Source: Reichenbachiella agarivorans (lineage in GTDB: Bacteria; Bacteroidota; Bacteroidia; Cytophagales; Cyclobacteriaceae). Taken from it: DNA of 64,000 nt. Below, one piece after another: positions 9,944 to 18,284 of the stretch. Location: NCBI RefSeq assembly GCF_025502585.1, contig NZ_CP106679.1:62001-126000 (forward strand), in the 5' to 3' direction. Positions within the stretch are counted from its first letter, which is position 1. Each line of letters opens with the position of its first letter. Made by a program: the position numbers and the translations under genes. The notes under the pieces are model-generated. The model did not search any database and was not told the DNA's origin. It worked only from the letters and a program-made list of their open reading frames with translations.

Positions 9944-10026
9944 GTTTGTAATAAACAACTCGATCTCCGCACTTATAGCCCAAAGATCAAAACTTAATCA
10001 CTTAAAGCATTAACAATCACTTGCCC

Positions 10027-10731
10027 ATGATACAAATCAAAGACGTCCACAAGTCTTATCAGATGGGAAACAATTCCTTGAAGGTTCTCAAAGGAATCAA
10101 CCTACACATCAACGAAGGAGAATTAGTAGCCATCATGGGTTCTTCGGGATCTGGTAAATCTACCTTGCTCAACATCCTAGGCATGCTCGATGAAGCAGAT
10201 ACTGGTGAGTACATTCTTGACAATGTATTGATCAAAAACCTCAATGAAACCAAGGCTGCTCACTACCGAAACAAATTCCTTGGCTTTGTTTTTCAATCCT
10301 TCAACCTGATCAATTACAAAAACGCAGTTGAAAATGTGGCTCTGCCGCTCTACTACCAAAAGGTAGCTCGCAAGGATCGACAAGAGCGTGCGATAAAGTA
10401 CTTGACAAAAGTAGGACTGGGAGAATGGGCCACTCACCTGCCTAGCGAGATGTCAGGAGGACAAAAACAACGGGTAGCCATTGCCAGAGCATTGGCCGCT
10501 GATCCCAAATTGCTATTGGCGGATGAGCCTACTGGCGCCTTGGATTCCAAAACCTCCTATGAGGTCATGGATCTCATACAACAGATCAATGATGAAGGAA
10601 AAACCATCCTCATCGTCACCCACGAAGAGGACATTGCCAACATGTGCAAAAGAATCGTGAGATTAAAAGATGGCGTCATCATCGAAGACGTGAGTGTCAA
10701 CCAAGTAAGAGCCGCAGCTTATGTTCAGTAG
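10027..10731 (+). CDS. ABC transporter ATPase, MacB/LolD type
   Basis: Nucleotide-binding subunit of a tripartite efflux ABC system, 234 residues from the ATG at 10027; a TTG two codons upstream is possible but less likely. It shows Walker A GSSGSGKST (about 38-46), a Q-loop near 90, signature SGGQKQR (about 143-149), Walker B LLLADEPTGALD (from about 162) and the H-loop histidine near 199. PTGALDS is typical of the MacB/LolD/FtsE branch. The next gene starts before this one ends (11-bp overlap), so the ATPase and permease are translationally coupled. It probably energises export through the adaptor and TolC proteins encoded downstream. Confidence 0.95.
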   Translation: MIQIKDVHKSYQMGNNSLKVLKGINLHINEGELVAIMGSSGSGKSTLLNILGMLDEADTGEYILDNVLIKNLNETKAAHYRNKFLGFVFQSFNLINYKNAVENVALPLYYQKVARKDRQERAIKYLTKVGLGEWATHLPSEMSGGQKQRVAIARALAADPKLLLADEPTGALDSKTSYEVMDLIQQINDEGKTILIVTHEEDIANMCKRIVRLKDGVIIEDVSVNQVRAAAYVQ

Positions 10732-11950
10732 AGACCGTTGGCAGGAGATCTTCCAGACGATCTCTAAAAATAAACTCCGAACATTCTTGTCTGGCTTTAC
10801 AGTGGCACTCGGTATTTTCATCTTCGTGATTCTATTTGGATTAGGCAACGGATTGAAAAACACCTTTGAATCGTTCTTTCTCAACGATGCAACCAACTTG
10901 ATATGGGTATTTCCTGGCAGGACATCTATGCCCTACAAGGGCTACAAATCCAACCGACAGATTGAATTCAAAAATGATGATTTGGAAGACATCAAACATA
11001 ATTTTTCTATATACATAGATTATGTTTCGCCAGCGATCTACCGCAACCAAAAAATAAAATATGCCAATGAATACAACAATTACAATGTTCAAGCAGTAGG
11101 ACCTGGCTTTCAGTTTGCAGAAAAAACCTACCTCATGGCAGGTAGATTCATCAACGATGATGACACAAAACACAAGAACAAATACACCGTCATCGGTAGA
11201 CTGGTTCGAGACGACCTCTTTGGCAAAACAGATCCTCTTGGAGAGTTTGTAGATATTGGGGGCAGCATGTTCAAAGTCATCGGTGTATTCCAAGATGATG
11301 GTGGAGACAATGAAGAACGTAGGGTTTACATTCCCTATACGACCAAACAGCTCCAAGAAAAAAACACAGACAAAATTGATCAGGTCGTGATTGGTTTCAA
11401 GCCCGAGATTGGCTATTTCGGTGCGATCATGTTTGAAGAAAAATTGAGACAATTTCTAAAAGACAAACATCAGATCGACCCCAATGACCAGCGAGGGATT
11501 TTTATTCGCAACGTAGCAGATGACCTCCGTCAAAACCAGCAATTTGCCAGCGTACTACAGATCATCGTCACCTTCGTTGGATTGGGTACATTGATGGCAG
11601 GTATCATCGGGATCAGCAACATCATGGTCTTTGTGGTCAAGGAAAGAACCAAAGAGCTTGGGATCAGAAAAGCCCTCGGTGCTACTCCCCGATCCGTGAT
11701 CGCGATGATTCTGCAAGAATCCATCTTTATCACTACCATCGCTGGATACATTGGTCTATTTGCTGGGATACTAATACTCAATTCCTTAGGAGTCAAACTG
11801 GAGCATTACTTCATCAAGAATCCATACATCGACATGCAGACAGGTGTGTTTGCAACAGTTGTCCTAATCATTTTTGGCGCAATAGCCGGCTATATACCCG
11901 CCAGACGTGCTGCCAAAATCAAACCTATTGTTGCACTAAGAGACGAATAA
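10721..11950 (+). CDS. MacB-type ABC permease (first of two)
   Basis: Integral membrane subunit with the FtsX/MacB layout: one helix near the N-terminus (about 22-45), a large periplasmic domain (MacB_PCD, about 50-270), then three helices at about 277-303, 330-352 and 378-398. The FtsX signature KERTKELGIRKALGATP lies near 307-323. It has 409 residues. Unlike E. coli MacB, the ATPase is a separate polypeptide. A paralogous permease begins 1 bp after the stop, so the working transporter may be a heterodimer of the two. MacB-type pumps move substrates from the periplasm outward by a mechanical motion rather than through a membrane channel. Confidence 0.93.
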   Translation: MFSRDRWQEIFQTISKNKLRTFLSGFTVALGIFIFVILFGLGNGLKNTFESFFLNDATNLIWVFPGRTSMPYKGYKSNRQIEFKNDDLEDIKHNFSIYIDYVSPAIYRNQKIKYANEYNNYNVQAVGPGFQFAEKTYLMAGRFINDDDTKHKNKYTVIGRLVRDDLFGKTDPLGEFVDIGGSMFKVIGVFQDDGGDNEERRVYIPYTTKQLQEKNTDKIDQVVIGFKPEIGYFGAIMFEEKLRQFLKDKHQIDPNDQRGIFIRNVADDLRQNQQFASVLQIIVTFVGLGTLMAGIIGISNIMVFVVKERTKELGIRKALGATPRSVIAMILQESIFITTIAGYIGLFAGILILNSLGVKLEHYFIKNPYIDMQTGVFATVVLIIFGAIAGYIPARRAAKIKPIVALRDE

Positions 11951-11951
11951 G

Positions 11952-13214
11952 ATGAAACTCATATTTAACAGTGACACATGGCAAGAAATATTCGGCTCGA
12001 TCCGAAAAAACAAGGCTCGTACAGCCATCACCGTAGTAGGTGTACTCTGGGGGATATTTATATACATCACCCTGTCAGGTGCGGCCAAGGGTCTCAATAA
12101 CGGCTTTGAATTAGAATTCCAAGACATGGCAACCAACAGCATGTTTGTTTGGTCCAACCAAACCAGTGTTCCCTATGATGGATTCAAGACAGGACGAAGA
12201 CCTCAGTTCAAGCTTTCGGATGTGGATCAGCTCAAAAGAAAAGTACCACAGATAGAATTCATCGCCCCTCGCAATGTCCGAGGCATGTGGGGAGGCACCC
12301 CTGCCAAGGTAGTTTATGGACAAAAGGACGGTAGTTACAATATCTATGGAGACTTCCCTTCCCTTGTGAAGATTGCTGCAAAAAAAATCTTTGATGGTGG
12401 GAGATTCATCAACGAGGATGATATCAAAGACGCTCGAAAAGTCTGTGTCATAGGAGAAAGAAATAAAACGGATCTATTCGAAAAAGATGCAAACCCAGTG
12501 GGAGAATATATAAGAATCGACGGCAGCTATTTCAAGGTAATAGGTGTGCACAAATATGAACCTGGGGGTGGTTTTGAGTCTGACAATGATATTTATATCC
12601 CATTCACAACCTTTAAAAAACTCTATAACTCTGGCGAAAACGTAGGTTGGTTTGCCATAGCCGCCTATGATGATGCCAACGTGATACAAGTAGAACAAGA
12701 TGTAAAAAGCACCTTGAAAAAGATCCACCACATAGCACCAGAGGATGAAAGAGCATTAGGTTCTTTCAATCTAGGAGAGATGTTTGGACGAATCATGGGT
12801 TTCTCCAATGGTATGACTTTCCTATCACTCGTGGTGGGTATTGCTACCATCTTGGCAGGAGTCATTGGGATAGGCAATATCCTCTTGATCTCAGTCAAGG
12901 AGCGAACCAAAGAACTCGGCATCAGACGAGCACTGGGTGCTACCCCTGGAGAAGTCCGTGGATTGATCCTACTAGAGTCCGTCTTTTTGACACTCGTGGC
13001 AGGAGTGATGGGCATAGTCATGGGAGCATTTGTCCTGTTCGGCATCAATGCCGCCACGCAGGGACTAGACTTTCCATATGCCAACCCTACAGTTCCTATT
13101 TCTTTCATACTAGGAGCCCTGGCTATCATGATCATATTAGGAACATTGATCGGTCTGATCCCTGCACAGCGTGCAGTGAGCATCAAACCAATCGATGCAC
13201 TCAGAGAAGAATAA
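11952..13214 (+). CDS. MacB-type ABC permease (second of two)
   Basis: A paralogue of the preceding gene, 420 residues, with the same order: N-terminal helix, periplasmic MacB_PCD domain, three C-terminal helices, and the signature KERTKELGIRRALGATP near 315-331. Both proteins begin with a similar DxWQEIF...KNKxRT segment that may be the coupling helix contacting the ATPase. The divergence between the two copies argues for a heterodimeric pump rather than a recent duplication. It is part of the same operon; 49 bp separate it from the adaptor gene. Confidence 0.93.
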   Translation: MKLIFNSDTWQEIFGSIRKNKARTAITVVGVLWGIFIYITLSGAAKGLNNGFELEFQDMATNSMFVWSNQTSVPYDGFKTGRRPQFKLSDVDQLKRKVPQIEFIAPRNVRGMWGGTPAKVVYGQKDGSYNIYGDFPSLVKIAAKKIFDGGRFINEDDIKDARKVCVIGERNKTDLFEKDANPVGEYIRIDGSYFKVIGVHKYEPGGGFESDNDIYIPFTTFKKLYNSGENVGWFAIAAYDDANVIQVEQDVKSTLKKIHHIAPEDERALGSFNLGEMFGRIMGFSNGMTFLSLVVGIATILAGVIGIGNILLISVKERTKELGIRRALGATPGEVRGLILLESVFLTLVAGVMGIVMGAFVLFGINAATQGLDFPYANPTVPISFILGALAIMIILGTLIGLIPAQRAVSIKPIDALREE

Positions 13215-13263
13215 ATACATAACTAACTAGGAGATAAGCTTTAACCTCATAATTAATTTAACA

Positions 13264-14385
13264 ATGAAAAAAATATTCAAATACCTTGTAATCGTAATTG
13301 CCCTGGGCGGAGTAGCTTTTGCGACTTACTTCTTTATCCAGTCCAATAGCAAGACGGTAGAAGTTTTTGAAACAGAAAAACCTTTCAAAGCTACTATTCA
13401 GAAAAAATCAGTAGCCACAGGCAAGGTCGTCCCAGAACAAGAGGTAGAAATCAAACCTCAATTATCTGGAATCGTCGACAAGTTGTATGTCAAGGAAGGT
13501 GAAGTGATCAAAACAGGAGATCTAATTGCGAAAATAAAGGTTGTCCCCAACGAAGCATCTCTCATCAGTGCTCAAGGTCGTGTCAAGAATGCAGAAATCG
13601 TATTGAGAAATGCACAGATAGATTTTGATCGAAACAAAACCCTATTTGAAAAAGGAATCATTGCTGACCAAGCATTTAACACCGCGGAATTCAACCATTC
13701 GCAAGCCATCCAAAGTCTGCAAAATGCCAAAAATGATCTCAAAATCATCAAAGAAGGCACAGCAGGTGGTGGAGCAACCAATACCTTGATCCGTGCGACA
13801 GTACCTGGCACCATCTTAGAAATCCCTGTAGAAGAAGGTGATCAAGTAATCGAAAGCAACAACTTCAATGACGGCACCACCATTGCCACTATTGCCGATT
13901 TGACGAAAATGATCTTTGAAGGCAAAGTGGATGAAGCAGAAGTAGGCAAACTCACCATTGGTATGCCACTCGTAATCAGTCTGGCTGCTGTCAATGACAA
14001 AGAATTTGATGCCAAATTGAAATTTGTCGCACCCAAAGGGACCGAGGAATCTGGCACGGTACAGTTTACCATCGAGGGGGATGTTTACCTAGACGAAGGC
14101 TTCTTTATACGTGCGGGATACAGTGCCAACGCATCCATGATTATTGATTCTAGAGACAGCGTACTGTCTATTCAAGAGGTCTTGTTGCAGTTCGACAAAG
14201 AAACAGGAGATCCCTTTGTAGAGGTAGAAACTGGCGTTCAGGTGTTTGAACGTAAGGACCTAAAACTAGGTCTTTCGGATGGCATCAATGTGGAAATACT
14301 CTCAGGAGTCACAGCAGAAGACAAAATCAAGGTTTGGAACAAAACAGAACCAATCAAACGTGAAAGCCAATATTCCAACGATTAA
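13264..14385 (+). CDS. Periplasmic adaptor (membrane-fusion protein), MacA/HlyD type
   Basis: Bridges the inner-membrane pump and the TolC channel. An N-terminal membrane anchor (about 5-26) is followed by a lipoyl-like half-motif (about 52-92; GIVDKLYVKEGEVIKTGDL), an alpha-helical hairpin (about 95-165; FEKGIIADQAFNTAEFNH), the second lipoyl half (IPVEEGDQVIE) and a beta-barrel with membrane-proximal domains to residue 373. The KLYVKEGEVI...GD pattern is typical of MacA-like adaptors. Its place between two permeases and a TolC gene makes the assignment firm. The cargo could be an antibiotic, lipid or peptide. Confidence 0.94.
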   Translation: MKKIFKYLVIVIALGGVAFATYFFIQSNSKTVEVFETEKPFKATIQKKSVATGKVVPEQEVEIKPQLSGIVDKLYVKEGEVIKTGDLIAKIKVVPNEASLISAQGRVKNAEIVLRNAQIDFDRNKTLFEKGIIADQAFNTAEFNHSQAIQSLQNAKNDLKIIKEGTAGGGATNTLIRATVPGTILEIPVEEGDQVIESNNFNDGTTIATIADLTKMIFEGKVDEAEVGKLTIGMPLVISLAAVNDKEFDAKLKFVAPKGTEESGTVQFTIEGDVYLDEGFFIRAGYSANASMIIDSRDSVLSIQEVLLQFDKETGDPFVEVETGVQVFERKDLKLGLSDGINVEILSGVTAEDKIKVWNKTEPIKRESQYSND

Positions 14386-14407
14386 TTAGCATCATAAAAG
14401 AATTGTA

Positions 14408-15838
14408 ATGAAACTAAAACTAACGATAGCGGCTCTTGCTCTCCTACTCAGTAATATTTCTTATGGTCAAGCCAAGAAATGGACGCTAGAGGAATGTGTC
14501 AACTATGCTTTGGAGAACAATATCTCGATCCAACAAAGTATCCTAGATGCAGAGTCAGCCGAATACACTAAAAAACAGGCTATAGGGAACTTCCTTCCAT
14601 CGGTCAATGCCAATGCCACCCACTCTTGGAACATCGGTTTGAACCAAGACATCACCACAGGGGTTTTGGTGAATCAAACCACACAAAACACGGGGTTGGG
14701 TGCGACGGTAGGTGTAGACATCTTTAGGGGCTTGAGAAATCTTAACCAACTCCATCAGGCCAATCTTCAGATTTTAGCCAATCAGTACCAAATCGACGGT
14801 ATGAAGGATGACATCTCATTAATGGTAGCCAATTCATTCCTACAGATTTTATTCAACAAAGAATCTCTCAAAGTAGTACAGTCACAGTACAAATTGACTG
14901 AATCTGAAATCAATAGGACTAAAACACTCATTGAAAATGGTCAACTGCCTCAAGGTGAAATCTACCAGTTGGAAGCCAATGCTGCCAGCCAGAGTCAGCA
15001 AATAGTCGTGGCGGAAAACAACGTCCGCTTATCTACTATCTCTTTGGCCCAACTTCTTTTAATCAATGACTATGAAAATTTTGACATTGCTTCGAATGAC
15101 TATGACATTCCAGCGACTGCTATCATAGAAACCAGTCCTAGAGATATCTATCAAAAATCTCTAGAGATCAGAAACGAAGTAAAAATATCAGAAACCAATG
15201 TCGAGATTGCCGAAAAGAACTATGATTTGGCCGTAGGTGGTGCCATGCCCACTCTCTCAGCATTTTATTCCTACAACACCCGAGCCTCCAATAGAGGAGT
15301 GGTCACGGGCACTCAGCTTAGCCCTACTCAACCCACCCAAGAGATTGGGGTAGTTGAGACTACTGGACAGTCAGTAGTTGCGCCAAATTACGAAATAGTT
15401 ACAGGCGGTGCAGATCCACTCTTTGACCAGTTCAAATTCAACAAAGGTCACTCATTTGGTCTGCAACTCAACGTACCGATCTTCAATGGGTTCACAAACC
15501 ATGTCAACATGCAACGCAACCGTGTCAGTCTCGAAAAAGCAAGATTGACTCTGGAGAACACCAAGATAGAACTAGAAAGCAGCGTCTATCAGTCATACAA
15601 TGATGCTACTGCAGCAGCCAAAGCTTATGAGGCTTCTGAAAAAACTTTGGTCGCCCGCCAACAAGCATTCAACTACGCACAAGAGCGCTACAGTGTAGGG
15701 GTAATCAACTCATTTGAATTTACCCAAACACAGCAGGCATTGGAGGCAGCTCAATCAGAAGTAATCCGCGCCAAGTTTGATTACATCTTTAAGATCAAGG
15801 TTTTAGAGTTTTACTTTGGGATCCCTATCACGGAATAA
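14408..15838 (+). CDS. TolC-family outer-membrane efflux channel
   Basis: A full-length TolC homologue of 476 residues: signal peptide about 1-20, then two repeats of the outer-membrane-efflux family built of long helices around beta-strands. Typical segments are WTLEECVNYALENNISIQQS near the mature N-terminus and YSVGVINSFEFTQTQQALE near the C-terminus. It trimerises into the outer-membrane duct used by the adaptor and permeases upstream. It is the last gene of the operon; a strong terminator begins 30 bp after the stop. Confidence 0.95.
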   Translation: MKLKLTIAALALLLSNISYGQAKKWTLEECVNYALENNISIQQSILDAESAEYTKKQAIGNFLPSVNANATHSWNIGLNQDITTGVLVNQTTQNTGLGATVGVDIFRGLRNLNQLHQANLQILANQYQIDGMKDDISLMVANSFLQILFNKESLKVVQSQYKLTESEINRTKTLIENGQLPQGEIYQLEANAASQSQQIVVAENNVRLSTISLAQLLLINDYENFDIASNDYDIPATAIIETSPRDIYQKSLEIRNEVKISETNVEIAEKNYDLAVGGAMPTLSAFYSYNTRASNRGVVTGTQLSPTQPTQEIGVVETTGQSVVAPNYEIVTGGADPLFDQFKFNKGHSFGLQLNVPIFNGFTNHVNMQRNRVSLEKARLTLENTKIELESSVYQSYNDATAAAKAYEASEKTLVARQQAFNYAQERYSVGVINSFEFTQTQQALEAAQSEVIRAKFDYIFKIKVLEFYFGIPITE

Positions 15839-15867
15839 AACCTAACGCCACACCCGCATTTTTTGGA

Positions 15868-15906
15868 ATGATGACAGTACTCTTTTTGAACTGTCATCAT
15901 TTTTTA
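15868..15906 (+). terminator. Rho-independent terminator of the efflux operon
   Basis: An 11-bp perfect stem, ATGATGACAGT (15868-15878) with ACTGTCATCAT (15890-15900), an 11-nt loop, and a T run through 15905. It cleanly separates the tolC gene from the histidine-kinase gene. Confidence 0.9.
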
Positions 15907-16011
15907 TTTAATTCCTGATAGAATACAAATTCGTCTACAGCAGCGATTATAATTACTTCCTGAATCATTAAAGGATTATATTCGCCTGTTGTTAATCAAC
16001 CCCATATTCAA

Positions 16012-18282
16012 GTGAGAAAACTTTACTGCATCATTCTATTACATTTTTTGATCCAAACATCGTCGATTGGTCAGCACATCAATCGGGCTGAAGAATTGCG
16101 TATCAACCATCTGTTGGAAGAAGGTCGAAAAAGTTTTGCGGCAGGCAACCATAGTGCTGCACTCCAAACCGCGATACAAGCAGAGAATAGAGCAGAAAAA
16201 ATCGAGCACGTGCAGTTGAGCTGGGAAGCACGCAACCTACAAGGAGAGGTATTTCTTACCACAGGCAATTATGAAAAAACCGTGAATCTTTTCATGGATA
16301 TGGCAATACACGCAGAAAAGCGTGAAAACTACTCAGTGTCTGCCAACGCTTATTTCTCTCTCGCCAATGCGTTCTCAGCGTTGAGTGCTTTTGACATAGC
16401 GACTTCATACTACGAAAAAGCCTATCAGCAATTTGAAATGATTGATTATGAACTCGGAATGATAGAGATTGCCCTTGCATCAGGTTACAACTTGATCAGA
16501 GCACATGACTTGGTCAATTCAGAAAAACAATTCCAAAACCTACTGACTTTGGCCGTCAAAGACAGCATTCGCTATTTCGAATATGAGGCCTACGATGCAT
16601 TGATTGAAATATATGACGCCAAAAATGAACCAAAATTTGGTTCCAAATACGCCAAGGCATACTATGACTTGATCAAAGATGAAGGAGACAGCAAAAAAAT
16701 AAGCCTATTAGCCTATCACCTATCTGTTTTTTATGAGCAGATGAAACTTCAGGATAAGGCAGATGAATTCCTAAAAATCGCTCTCTCCAAGAATCCTCAA
16801 AACAAGAAAGCGTATGAATCCAAAAGTATTGGTTTCAACATGCCTAAGAAACTATCAGAAAGTGAAGTCAACAAAGCAAACCTTCTGGCCAAGAAATTAG
16901 AAAGTGAGGCTTTGGCAATGATCAAATCCAAAGACCAAGAATTTGTATTCGCAGAAGAAAACGCCATCAAAAATGTACAGAAGCAAGAAAAAATGCAACT
17001 GTCAGAGTTGGCGCACAACTTCCTACTAGGAGACAAAGAAATGGATCATAGTGCTTTACAAACTGAGTACAGTCACCAAGATCTACTTATCTCTCACCAT
17101 GAGTATGAGACCCGAGAGCGACAAGCTGAGTTGGCACGCTACAAGTTGGAGTCCAAACTCAACCAATTGGCCAAGGAAGATGAAGAAAATAAAAGAAAGA
17201 TAGCCGAAGAAGAAAAGGTAATCCTGCAGCAAGAAGTAGAAATTAAAAATCAACAGACGCTCTATTATGTCACCCTGTTGATTGCTGTTGCGATTCTGAT
17301 TATCATATTGAGTATCGAGTATGTCAGAGTACGAAAGCTGAACAAAATGCTAGCCAAGCAACAACAGACCATTCATCAAAGTAACATCCAGCTAAAAGCA
17401 TCCAACGAAGACATCAAAAAAGCCAACATCGAACTTCAGAAAGCACAAGATGATCTAAGTGCCATCTTCCTCAAAGAAAAGAAAATCAGAATTGCACTCG
17501 AAAAAGCACTCGGAGAATTGAAACAAACTCAGAGCAGTTTGATCCAAGCAGAGAAAATGTCGGCTTTGGGGATGCTCACCGCTGGTATCGCTCATGAGCT
17601 TAAAAACCCGATCAACTTTATCTCCAATGGTGTACTGCTCATCGAAGAAAATGCAGACGAGGTATTCAAACACCTCAGTACACTAGAAGAAGAAAATGAT
17701 ACCATTGCAGAACTCAAATCTGACATCAGCGAACTCATCAAAGACACCAAGTTCGGCACAGAGAGAATCCAAGAAATCGTAGAGGGATTAAGAGTATATT
17801 CCAGAAAAGACGAAGCAGAATTCAAAAAAGCAGATGTCGTTCAAATCATGAATTCTGCCTTGCTTATTTTAAAACCAAAGTATAAACACAAAGCAGAAAT
17901 CGTCAAGAAATTTGACGAGAACATACCGAATATCGATTGCTTCCAAGGTGAAATCAATCAGGCTTTTATCAATATCATTGGTAATGGTGTAGATGCTTTG
18001 AACAAATTTGGCACCATCACCATAACTATCAACAACCTAGAAAATAAATTCGTCAGAGTGATTATTCAGGACAATGGAAGCGGGATTCCAGATGATGTCA
18101 AAGCCAAGATTTTTAGCCCCCTCTTCACTACAAAAACTGAAAGTGAAGGAACAGGCTTAGGACTATCCATCACCGCCGACATCATCAAAAAACACCATGG
18201 TAAACTTCAATTGAAAACCAAAATGGGTGTAGGGACTGCTTTTATCATTACTCTACCTGTGGATCAAACTACTACTAGCTAA
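16012..18282 (+). CDS. TPR-containing sensor histidine kinase
   Basis: A 756-residue kinase. A GTG start at 16012 leads into a signal peptide (MRKLYCIILLHFLIQTSSIG). Periplasmic tetratricopeptide-like helices cover about 25-270, an extended charged coiled coil about 280-410, one membrane helix about 415-438, and a cytoplasmic coiled coil about 445-515. The kinase core has the H-box AGIAHELKNPINF with the phosphoacceptor at H528, an N-box near 654 (NIIGNGVDAL), G1 DNGSGIP and G2 GTGLGLSI. No receiver domain is attached and no regulator gene is adjacent, so the partner is elsewhere. It ends 2 bp from the stop of a convergent operon, leaving no room for a separate terminator. Confidence 0.93.
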   Translation: MRKLYCIILLHFLIQTSSIGQHINRAEELRINHLLEEGRKSFAAGNHSAALQTAIQAENRAEKIEHVQLSWEARNLQGEVFLTTGNYEKTVNLFMDMAIHAEKRENYSVSANAYFSLANAFSALSAFDIATSYYEKAYQQFEMIDYELGMIEIALASGYNLIRAHDLVNSEKQFQNLLTLAVKDSIRYFEYEAYDALIEIYDAKNEPKFGSKYAKAYYDLIKDEGDSKKISLLAYHLSVFYEQMKLQDKADEFLKIALSKNPQNKKAYESKSIGFNMPKKLSESEVNKANLLAKKLESEALAMIKSKDQEFVFAEENAIKNVQKQEKMQLSELAHNFLLGDKEMDHSALQTEYSHQDLLISHHEYETRERQAELARYKLESKLNQLAKEDEENKRKIAEEEKVILQQEVEIKNQQTLYYVTLLIAVAILIIILSIEYVRVRKLNKMLAKQQQTIHQSNIQLKASNEDIKKANIELQKAQDDLSAIFLKEKKIRIALEKALGELKQTQSSLIQAEKMSALGMLTAGIAHELKNPINFISNGVLLIEENADEVFKHLSTLEEENDTIAELKSDISELIKDTKFGTERIQEIVEGLRVYSRKDEAEFKKADVVQIMNSALLILKPKYKHKAEIVKKFDENIPNIDCFQGEINQAFINIIGNGVDALNKFGTITITINNLENKFVRVIIQDNGSGIPDDVKAKIFSPLFTTKTESEGTGLGLSITADIIKKHHGKLQLKTKMGVGTAFIITLPVDQTTTS

Positions 18283-18284
18283 GG

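Larger units (their letters stand above)
9654..10026. other. 373-bp divergent intergenic region
   Basis: It separates the minus-strand propeller-chemoreceptor from the plus-strand efflux operon. It contains a perfect 16-bp palindrome at 9771-9786 and a TAnnTTTG-type element at 9936-9943, listed separately. No short gene was found. Confidence 0.6.

Noticed and set aside
12665-13186. 173-residue minus-strand frame inside the second permease gene
   Set aside because: Antisense shadow of a well-supported MacB-type gene.
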